From contig VBCQ01000156.1 in assembly GCA_005882155.1 (NCBI GenBank), positions 1 through 6,461 on the forward strand: a stretch of DNA of 6,461 bases, in the 5' to 3' direction. Below, in pieces: positions 1 through 5,170 of this stretch. The stretch's first letter is position 1. Each line of letters begins with the position of its first letter. A program made the translations under genes and the position numbers. The notes under the pieces were generated by a model that did not search any database, had not been told where the DNA came from, and worked only from the letters and a program-made list of their open reading frames with translations. This stretch comes from Betaproteobacteria bacterium. Its GTDB lineage: Bacteria; Pseudomonadota; Gammaproteobacteria; Burkholderiales; Burkholderiaceae_C.

Positions 1-352
1 TGCTCGTCTCTGCCAACCACAGACCGTCGGCTTGCTGGCGGCTTTGCGTGACCTCGAAGCGCTGCGTGCCGCGGCAGCGCACTTGCAGGATCCCCGCCTG
101 CGCACTGTCGACATCGATCAGCTCGGCCATCGTGCCGATGCTTTCGAACAGGATGCCGCCGTCGCTGCCCTTGCGAACCTCGGTGCCCTGGCGAAGCGCG
201 ACGACGCCGAAGGGCTGGCTCTCGCGCAGGCAGCTGCCGACGAGGTCCAGGTAGCGCGCCTCGAACACCTTCAGCGACAACAGCCCATCGGGGAACAGCA
301 CGGCTTGCAGCGGGCACAGCGACAGCTCGGAAAGGGAAGGGGTCGGGGACAT
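1..352 (-). CDS. LON substrate-binding domain protein (partial, C-terminus off the left edge)
   Basis: The minus strand is open from an ATG at 352 to the window edge, giving 117 codons and no stop. The product begins MSPTPSLSELSLCPLQAV and continues with LFPDG, then KVFEARYLDLV at about residues 28-38, FGVVALRQG at about 48-56 and an ELIDVDSAQAGILQVRCRG segment at about 76-94. These are hallmarks of the N-terminal substrate-binding domain of Lon protease (PF02190). In proteobacteria this domain also occurs as a stand-alone cytoplasmic protein of about 200 residues without the ATPase or protease parts, and the exact role of that form is unclear. I infer the stand-alone form because it is common in Burkholderiales, but a longer protein cannot be excluded. 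The start fits the family's usual short leader before the first beta strand. It follows rapZ by 34 bases and is probably co-transcribed. No clear Shine-Dalgarno sequence precedes the ATG. Confidence 0.8.
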   Translation of the reverse strand, partial: MSPTPSLSELSLCPLQAVLFPDGLLSLKVFEARYLDLVGSCLRESQPFGVVALRQGTEVRKGSDGGILFESIGTMAELIDVDSAQAGILQVRCRGTQRFEVTQSRQQADGLWLAETS

Positions 353-358
353 CGTGGG

Positions 359-372
359 ACGGCGCGCGCCGT
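359..372. repeat. Perfect 14-base palindrome between rapZ and the LON-domain gene
   Basis: The sequence ACGGCGCGCGCCGT is its own reverse complement and ends seven bases before the ATG of the LON-domain gene, in the gap after rapZ. In RNA it could fold into a short GC hairpin over the place where a ribosome-binding site would lie. There is no U-run, so it is not a convincing terminator. Short GC palindromes are frequent by chance in DNA this rich in GC. Confidence 0.4.
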
Positions 373-386
373 GTTCGAACAAATAG

Positions 387-1304
387 TTAGTCTCGCGCAT
401 CCAACTCGCGGTGGCGAATCAAGGTGTGTGCAAGCGGCGCAAAACGTCGCGCCAGCGCCTCGACGAAATACACCGAGCGGTGCTGGCCGCCAGTGCAACC
501 GAGCGCCACCGTCAAGTAGCTGCGCTGGTCGTCTTCGAACGCGGGCAGCCAGCGCTTCAGAAACGCTTCGATCTGGCCGAGCATCTCGCCGACTTCAGGC
601 ACCGCCTCGAGGTAGCCGACGACCTTGTCGTCGCGCCCGGTCAGCGGCCGCAGCTCGCGGATGTAGTACGGGTTGGGCAGCACGCGAACGTCGAACACGT
701 AGTCGGCGTCGAGCGGCACGCCGTGCTTGAACGCGAACGATTCGAACACCAGCGTGAACTGATTGCCCGGCGCGCCGACGAGGTCGTGGATCCAGCTTCG
801 CAATTGCGCCGGCCGCAACTGGCTGGTGTCGACCACCGTCGACACTTCGCGCAGCTCGGCGAGCAGCTCGCGCTCGAGCTCGATCGCGTCGACCAGCGCG
901 CGATGCTGGTCGGTGGCCGTCGTCGACTCGTGCGACAGCGGATGCAACCGCCGCGTCTCGGAGAAGCGGCGCACCAGCGTCTGCGTGCTCGCGTCGAGGA
1001 ACACCGAGAGGATCAGCACGCCTTCGCCGCGCAGCTGCTCGAGCAGCGGCAGCAGCTGCGGCAACGAGCTCGCGCTGCGCGAGTCGACGGCGATCGCGAC
1101 GCGGCGCTCGAAGCGCTGGTCTTCGATGCGCAGGAATTCGCGCAGCAGCTCGGGCGGCAGATTGTCGACGCAGAAGAAGCCGGCGTCTTCGAGCGCGCGC
1201 AGCGCGACCGACTTGCCCGAGCCCGAAATGCCGGTGACGAGAACAACCTCGCGCGGGGCCGCGTCGCCGGTGGTCGCGCTCTCGGTTGGCTGGGCCGTAT
1301 TCAC
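387..1304 (-). CDS. rapZ: RNase adaptor / nucleotide-binding protein RapZ
   Basis: The product has 305 residues (E. coli RapZ has 284); the excess is a short N-terminal extension of about 18 residues. Visible motifs are the Walker A loop GISGSGKS (25-32), FCVDNLPPELL (44-54), the RRFSETRRLHPL segment (112-123), DADYVFDVRVLPNPYY (199-214) and the C-terminal signature GCTGGQHRSV (269-278). In E. coli, RapZ binds glucosamine-6-phosphate and presents the small RNA GlmZ to RNase E, tuning cell-wall precursor synthesis. Whether that RNA circuit exists in betaproteobacteria is uncertain, so the role here is inferred from the family. The start is GTG; its first three bases are part of a GTGA overlap with the recN stop, which suggests translational coupling. 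No in-frame ATG lies before the Walker A loop, so the GTG is the best start. No strong Shine-Dalgarno is seen. The stop is TAA. Confidence 0.93.
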   Translation of the reverse strand: MNTAQPTESATTGDAAPREVVLVTGISGSGKSVALRALEDAGFFCVDNLPPELLREFLRIEDQRFERRVAIAVDSRSASSLPQLLPLLEQLRGEGVLILSVFLDASTQTLVRRFSETRRLHPLSHESTTATDQHRALVDAIELERELLAELREVSTVVDTSQLRPAQLRSWIHDLVGAPGNQFTLVFESFAFKHGVPLDADYVFDVRVLPNPYYIRELRPLTGRDDKVVGYLEAVPEVGEMLGQIEAFLKRWLPAFEDDQRSYLTVALGCTGGQHRSVYFVEALARRFAPLAHTLIRHRELDARD

Positions 1305-2992
1305 GTCCGCTTGCGCCCGCGCGGCGCCTGTACCTCGGCGCCACCCGCGAGCATTTCCTGCGCATGCGCGAGGCTCGTGCTCGACAGGCGCTCGCCGGCG
1401 AGCATGCGAGCGATCTCGCCGACGCGAGCTTCGCCGCTCGCCATTTGCACGTCGCTGCGCGCGCCGCCGTTGTGCGAGGTCTTGGTGACGACGTAGTGAT
1501 GGTCAGCGCAGGCCGCGACCTGCGGCAAATGCGTGACCGCCATCACCTGCCGCTCGCGGCCGAGCTGCTTCATCAAGCGCCCGACCGTCTCGGCCACCGC
1601 GCCGCCGATGCCGGCGTCGACCTCGTCGAAGATCAGCGTGCCGGCAGCGACATCATCATTCGTCAATTGGCATGTCGTCACCGCGATCGCCAGCGCAATG
1701 CGCGACAGCTCGCCGCCCGACGCGACCTTGGCGAGCGGGCGCGGCGTGCTGCCCGCGTGACCGGCGACGAGGAACTCTGCCGATTCGAGGCCGAACGACT
1801 GCGGTGCGTCTTGCGCGAGCAACGCGACCTCGAAGCGGCCACCCGCCATGCCGAGTTGCTGCATCGCTTGCGTGACGGCCGCGCCGAGCTTCGGTGCGGC
1901 TTGCCGGCGCTTGGCCGAGACGCGCTTCGCCTCGGCATCGAACGCGACTTTGGCTTGCGCGAGCTCGCGCTCCCATGCTTCGAGATCGGTCGCAGCGTCG
2001 AGCGCGCGCAGCTCGTCCTTCCATTGCGCGAGCAAGGCACCGAGCTCGGACGGCGGGCGGCGATAGCGGCGCGCCAGGCTCATCCACGCCGACATCCGCT
2101 CGTCGAGCTCCTGCAGACGCTCGGGCTCGGGCTCGGTGTGATGCAGATAACTCGACAAGGTGTGCGCCGCGTCCTGCAGCTGCGCCTGCGCGCCTTGCAG
2201 CACCTCGATCACCGATGCGAGCTGCGGGTCGAAGCTCGCCACCTCCTGCAGCGCATCGACCGCGCGGCCGGTCAAGCCCTCTGCGTTGTCGTCGGCATCG
2301 TTGACCGCGTCGAGCGCGCCGCGCGCCGCATCGATCAGCGATTGCGCATGCGACAGCTTCTGGTGCTCGGCGTTGAGCTCGTCCCACTCGTCGATGCCGG
2401 GCGCGAGCTTGTCGACTTCGCCGATCTGCCAGGCGAGGCGCTCGCGTTCGCGCTCGAGGTCGGACTGCTTGTCTTGCGCGCTGCGCAGCGCATCGGCAGC
2501 GGCTTTCCAGCGCGACCAGGCTTGCGTCATCGGTGTCGCGTCAACGCCCGCGTAGGCGTCGAGCAGGTCGCGCACCGACGCGCTGCGCGTCAGGCTTTGC
2601 CACGCATGCTGGCCGTGGATGTCGACGAGATGATCGGCCGCATCACGCAATTGCGCGACCGTCGCCGCGCTGCCGTTGACCCACGCGCGGCTTTTGCCTT
2701 GCGCATCGATGGTCCGCCGCAGCAGCAGCGTGTCGCTCGCGTCGAAGCCGGCTTCTTCGAGCCACGGCGCGAGGCTCGCCGGCGAGTCGAATTCGGCAGT
2801 GATTTCGCAGCGCGCTGCGCCTTCGCGGACCACGCCGACATCGCCGCGGCTGCCGAGCGCGAGCTGCACCGCGTCGACGAGGATCGACTTGCCCGCGCCA
2901 GTCTCCCCGGTCAGCACCGAGAAGCCCGCGCCGAGCTCGACTTCGAGCGTCGTGACGATGACGAAGTCGCGCAGGGCGAGACGGCGCAACAT
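1301..2992 (-). CDS. recN: DNA repair protein RecN
   Basis: The product has 563 residues (E. coli RecN has 553). It starts MLRRLALRDFVIV and carries Walker A GETGAGKS (29-36), a long charged middle region expected to form the coiled-coil arms, the ABC signature SGGELS (425-430), Walker B TLIFDEVD (452-459), a D-loop AGIGG (460-464) and the switch histidine in AVTHLPQVAA (His488). RecN is a cytoplasmic SMC-like ATPase that holds DNA ends together during recombinational repair of double-strand breaks. The ATG at 2992 lies two bases after the nadK stop (TGAGCATG), so translation is probably coupled to nadK. A TTG two codons upstream overlaps the nadK stop and is a weaker start. The open frame continues far upstream, but that part is antisense to nadK and hrcA and has no family resemblance. 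I see no LexA box directly upstream, unlike E. coli recN. Confidence 0.96.
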   Translation of the reverse strand: MLRRLALRDFVIVTTLEVELGAGFSVLTGETGAGKSILVDAVQLALGSRGDVGVVREGAARCEITAEFDSPASLAPWLEEAGFDASDTLLLRRTIDAQGKSRAWVNGSAATVAQLRDAADHLVDIHGQHAWQSLTRSASVRDLLDAYAGVDATPMTQAWSRWKAAADALRSAQDKQSDLERERERLAWQIGEVDKLAPGIDEWDELNAEHQKLSHAQSLIDAARGALDAVNDADDNAEGLTGRAVDALQEVASFDPQLASVIEVLQGAQAQLQDAAHTLSSYLHHTEPEPERLQELDERMSAWMSLARRYRRPPSELGALLAQWKDELRALDAATDLEAWERELAQAKVAFDAEAKRVSAKRRQAAPKLGAAVTQAMQQLGMAGGRFEVALLAQDAPQSFGLESAEFLVAGHAGSTPRPLAKVASGGELSRIALAIAVTTCQLTNDDVAAGTLIFDEVDAGIGGAVAETVGRLMKQLGRERQVMAVTHLPQVAACADHHYVVTKTSHNGGARSDVQMASGEARVGEIARMLAGERLSSTSLAHAQEMLAGGAEVQAPRGRKRT

Positions 2993-2994
2993 GC

Positions 2995-3870
2995 TCAATT
3001 GACCCCGGAGTGCCAGTGAAGTTTTCTGCGCAAGGTCGCGAAGTAGCTCCATCCGAGCGGATGCAGAAAGCGCACCTGGTGGGCCGAGCGGCGAACGTCG
3101 ATGCGGTCGCCGTGCAGCAGGCTTGCGAGGCTTTGCATATCGAAGTTCACGCTCGCGTCGCGGCCGGCGACGATCTCGATGCTGATCTCGGCCGTGTCGG
3201 GCAGCACGATCGGGCGGTTCGACAAGTCGTGCGGTGCGATCGGCACCAGCACCCAACCGGCGATGCCCGGATGCAGGATCGGCCCGCCGGCTGACAGCGC
3301 GTAAGCGGTCGACCCGGTCGGCGACGCGACGATCAAGCCGTCGGCGCGCAGGTTGGCGACGAACTCGGGTCCGATGTCGATCTTCAGCTCGACCATGCTC
3401 GCAGTGGCGCCGCGGCTCACGACCACATCGTTCATCGCGAAGCCGTCGAAGATCTTCTCGCCGTCGCGCCACACGCCGCCTTCGAGCATCGTGCGGCGCT
3501 CTTCCTCGTAGTCGCCGGCGATCATCGGCGCCAGCGCTTCGGCGAACTGGCCGACCGGCACGTCGGTGATGAAGCCCAGGCGCCCTTGGTTGATGCCCAT
3601 CAGCGGCAGCCCGAAGCGCGACAGCTGGCGCGCAATGCCGAGCATCGTGCCGTCGCCGCCGACGACCACCGCGATGTCGCAGCGCTGACCGAGCTCGGCC
3701 GGCGTCAGCGCGCCGTGATCGGCGAGGCCGGTGTGCAGCGCGGTCTCGCGTTCGACCGACACCTCCAGACCTTGGCGCAGCAGGAACTGCGCGATCTCTT
3801 CGAGCACGCCACGGATGCCTTGCGCGTGGTACTTGCCCACCAGTGCGGCGTGACGAAAGCGCTTGCTCAT
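2995..3870 (-). CDS. nadK: NAD kinase
   Basis: The product has 291 residues, the normal size for a bacterial NAD kinase (EC 2.7.1.23), which phosphorylates NAD+ at the 2' hydroxyl of the adenosine ribose to make NADP+ in the cytoplasm. The catalytic and nucleotide-binding motif GGDGT is at 71-75, followed by GINQGRLGFITD (92-103), the Asn-Asp pair in AMNDVVVSRG (145-154) and the long signature from DGLIVASPTGSTAYALSAGG (177-196) to ILHPG. The N-terminus, with HAALVGKY, fits the family, so the ATG at 3870 is a good start. It is the first gene of the leftward cluster, 70 bases from divergent hrcA. This neighbourhood is typical of Burkholderiales. A -10 box ends seven bases before the start codon and there is no Shine-Dalgarno sequence, so its mRNA may be leaderless. 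Confidence 0.96.
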   Translation of the reverse strand: MSKRFRHAALVGKYHAQGIRGVLEEIAQFLLRQGLEVSVERETALHTGLADHGALTPAELGQRCDIAVVVGGDGTMLGIARQLSRFGLPLMGINQGRLGFITDVPVGQFAEALAPMIAGDYEEERRTMLEGGVWRDGEKIFDGFAMNDVVVSRGATASMVELKIDIGPEFVANLRADGLIVASPTGSTAYALSAGGPILHPGIAGWVLVPIAPHDLSNRPIVLPDTAEISIEIVAGRDASVNFDMQSLASLLHGDRIDVRRSAHQVRFLHPLGWSYFATLRRKLHWHSGVN

Positions 3871-3877
3871 GCGCGGG

Positions 3878-3883
3878 ATTACA
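3878..3883 (-). promoter_or_regulatory. Putative extended -10 box for the nadK-recN-rapZ cluster
   Basis: Read on the minus strand, the region is TGGTGTAAT, that is TGn followed by TGTAAT, which matches the sigma-70 -10 consensus at five of six positions and has the extended -10 dinucleotide. The box ends seven bases before the nadK ATG, so transcription would begin at or one to two bases before the start codon. No good -35 hexamer is visible at 16-18 bases, as is often tolerated with extended -10 promoters. The call rests on sequence only. Confidence 0.5.
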
Positions 3884-3895
3884 CCACAGCGATTC

Positions 3896-3908
3896 CGCCG
3901 AAACGGCG
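3896..3908. repeat. Short inverted repeat in the nadK/hrcA divergent promoter region
   Basis: CGCCG-AAA-CGGCG is a perfect 5-base inverted repeat with a 3-base spacer, centred at 3902, almost exactly midway between the two start codons. Its position would suit an operator affecting both promoters. It does not resemble CIRCE (TTAGCACTC-N9-GAGTGCTAA), the known HrcA operator, or a LexA box. GC-rich short repeats occur by chance, so confidence is low. Confidence 0.25.
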
Positions 3909-3928
3909 CTGAAAATGGCCTGCAAACC

Positions 3929-3934
3929 TACAAT
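3929..3934 (+). promoter_or_regulatory. Putative -10 box of hrcA
   Basis: TACAAT matches the sigma-70 -10 consensus at five of six positions and ends six bases before the hrcA ATG. That spacing places the expected transcription start on the A of the start codon. No good -35 hexamer and no Shine-Dalgarno sequence are visible. The same CCTACAAT string occurs upstream of the tRNA gene, which supports its being a promoter element in this genome. Confidence 0.5.
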
Positions 3935-3940
3935 GAAACC

Positions 3941-4917
3941 ATGCTGGACGAGCGGGCCAAAACACTGCTGAAAGCGCTGGTCGAGCGCTACATCGCCGAC
4001 GGTCAGCCGGTGGGTTCGCGCACCTTGTCGCGCGCGTCGGGACTCGACTTGTCGCCAGCCACGATCCGCAACGTGATGGCCGACCTCGAAGACTTGGGCC
4101 TCATCGCGAGCCCGCACACGAGCGCGGGTCGCATTCCCACGGCGCGCGGCTATCGATTGTTCGTCGACACGATGCTGACTGCACAACCGCTGCATCTCGT
4201 CGACGCGCCGAGCCTCGAGCCGCAGCTGCAGCCCGACCAGCCGCAGCGCGTGATCGCCAACGCGGCGCAATTGCTGTCGAGTCTGTCGAGCTTCGTCGGC
4301 GTCGTCACCGCGCCGCGCAAGCCGAGCGTGTTCCACCACATCGAGTTCATGCGCTTGTCGGAGCGGCGCGTGCTGGTGATCCTCGTCGCGCCCGACGGCG
4401 ATGTGCAGAACCGCGTGATCTTCACCGCGCAGGACTACACGCAGGCGCAGCTCATCGAGGCGAGCAACTACCTGACTGCGCACTACGCCGGCCTGACCAT
4501 CGAAGAAGTGCGCGAGCGGCTGAAGACCGAGGTCGACGCGCTGCGTCGCGAGATCGCCGCGCTGATGCAGGCCGCGGTGCAGGCCGGCAGTGAAGCGATG
4601 GCCGACAGCCAAGAGCAAGTCGTCATCTCGGGCGAGCGCAACCTGCTTGCGGTGCAGGACTTTTCCAGCGACATAGGCAGCCTGCGCAAGCTCTTCGATC
4701 TGTTCGAGCACAAGACCCAGCTGATGCGATTGCTCGACGTGAGCAGCCGCGCCGAACGTTCGAAGAGCTGTCGGTCGTGTCGGCGCCGTACGAAGTCGAC
4801 GGCAAGGTGGTCGGCACCTTGGGCGTGATCGGCCCGACGCGGATGGCATACGAGCGCATGATTCAGATCGTCGACATCACGTCGCGATTGGTCAGCAACG
4901 CACTGAGCACCAAGTAG
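3941..4917 (+). pseudogene. hrcA: Heat-inducible transcription repressor HrcA, disrupted by an internal deletion and frameshift
   Basis: HrcA normally represses chaperone genes such as groESL or dnaK by binding CIRCE operators. The start MLDERAKTLLKALVERYI and the winged-helix segment (GSRTLSRASGLDLSPATIRN, then LIASPHTSAGRIPTARGY) fit the family exactly. The frame is intact through DVSSRAE (residue 272, ending at 4756). The expected continuation, roughly GVRIYIGGESQVVP in relatives as I remember them, is absent. The sequence jumps to TTCGAAGAG (FEEL, from 4759) in another frame and runs intact through GTLGVIGPTRMAYERMIQIV to a TAG at 4915-4917. About 40 bases therefore appear lost. Translation from the ATG would give 295 residues, the last 23 aberrant, ending with TGA at 4826-4828, against about 338 expected. 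The undamaged tail points to a very recent mutation or an assembly error. The ATG at 3941 has no Shine-Dalgarno sequence. Confidence 0.85.
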
Positions 4918-4924
4918 CACTGCC

Positions 4925-4930
4925 TACAAT
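4925..4930 (+). promoter_or_regulatory. Putative -10 box of the tRNA gene
   Basis: TACAAT, in the context GCCTACAATCCC, lies just after the hrcA stop and ends ten bases before the mature tRNA 5' end. This would give a leader of a few bases, to be removed by RNase P. It repeats the hrcA -10 hexamer. No clear -35 box is seen; its place would fall in the last codons of hrcA. Confidence 0.45.
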
Positions 4931-4940
4931 CCCGTCCTCC

Positions 4941-5017
4941 GGGCCGTTAGCTCAGTCGGTTAGAGCAGAGGACTCATAATCCTTTGGTCGTTGGTTCGAT
5001 CCCAACACGGCCTACCA
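4941..5017 (+). tRNA. tRNA with anticodon CAT, probably tRNA-Ile2 (lysidine type), possibly elongator tRNA-Met
   Basis: A 77-base cloverleaf including an encoded CCA can be folded by eye. The acceptor stem GGGCCGT pairs with ACGGCCT, with a G1-U72 wobble at the end. The D stem is GCTC/GAGC. The anticodon stem GAGGA/TCCTT, with a G-U pair, holds loop CTCATAA with CAT at 4975-4977. The T stem GTTGG/CCAAC holds loop TTCGATC. The discriminator is A73. It is not an initiator, which would have a mismatched 1-72 pair and three GC pairs in the anticodon stem. Pairs C4-G69 and C5-G68 are known positive determinants for the lysidine synthetase TilS in E. coli, and the TTGGTCG variable region resembles E. 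coli ileX, so isoleucine (AUA codons) is preferred over methionine. Confidence 0.9.
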
Positions 5018-5170
5018 GTGTTCATGCGGGTTTGCGGGCGATTCGGAGCACGTCGGCACAGTTGTTGAACCCTACAAATTTCGGCGTCATCGAGGTCGAA
5101 GACCTTCTCTAGGCAAGAGTCAGAGCGCGGCCCTGACGGCCGACAAACCCGGGCCGTGCCGCGACCCCTC
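5018..5170. other. Intergenic stretch after the tRNA, no recognisable gene
   Basis: These 153 bases hold no recognised gene. One plus-strand frame is open from the tRNA 3' end to a TAG at 5110-5112 and ends NPTNFGVIEVEDLL, which looks protein-like but has no start codon of its own and no family I recognise. The right part holds GC-rich inverted repeats, annotated separately. I do not see a clear terminator for the tRNA, nor a repeat of the tRNA 3' end that would mark an attachment site. Confidence 0.5.
5125..5159 (-). terminator. Possible hairpin downstream of the methyltransferase-DinB-SCP2 gene
   Basis: GCGCGGCCC (5125-5133) pairs with GGGCCGTGC (5151-5159) as a 9-base stem with one G-U pair and a 17-base loop. 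A competing smaller stem, CGGCC/GGCCG with loop CTGAC, lies at 5128-5142. It starts 11 bases beyond the stop codon of the leftward gene, where a terminator would be expected, but no T-run follows on the minus strand, so intrinsic termination is doubtful. Confidence 0.25.

Noticed and set aside
411..1496. 361-codon open frame on the plus strand opposite rapZ
   Set aside because: It is an antisense shadow of rapZ. It has low-complexity Arg/Ala/Gln-rich composition and runs across the rapZ-recN junction without respecting gene boundaries.
1286..3019. 577-codon open frame on the plus strand opposite recN
   Set aside because: It is an antisense shadow of recN in GC-rich DNA. Its product is rich in Arg, Ala and Leu with no recognisable motif, while recN on the other strand carries all expected ATPase motifs.
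3871..3940. LexA box or CIRCE operator controlling recN or hrcA
   Set aside because: A CTGT half-site is present on the minus strand but the matching ACAG at the right distance is not. No TTAGCACTC-type CIRCE half is visible.
4750..4770. Programmed ribosomal frameshift in hrcA
   Set aside because: There is no slippery heptamer at the junction, and a frameshift alone would not explain the missing conserved residues. A deletion explains both.
2993..4849. Upstream extension of the recN frame to a 1182-residue protein reaching through nadK and hrcA
   Set aside because: The extension is out of frame with nadK and antisense to hrcA, and has no RecN-like sequence. The ATG at 2992 gives a normal-length RecN with a normal N-terminus.
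4941..5017. Initiator tRNA-fMet
   Set aside because: It has a pairable 1-72 position (G-U) and an anticodon stem lacking the three consecutive G-C pairs of initiators.
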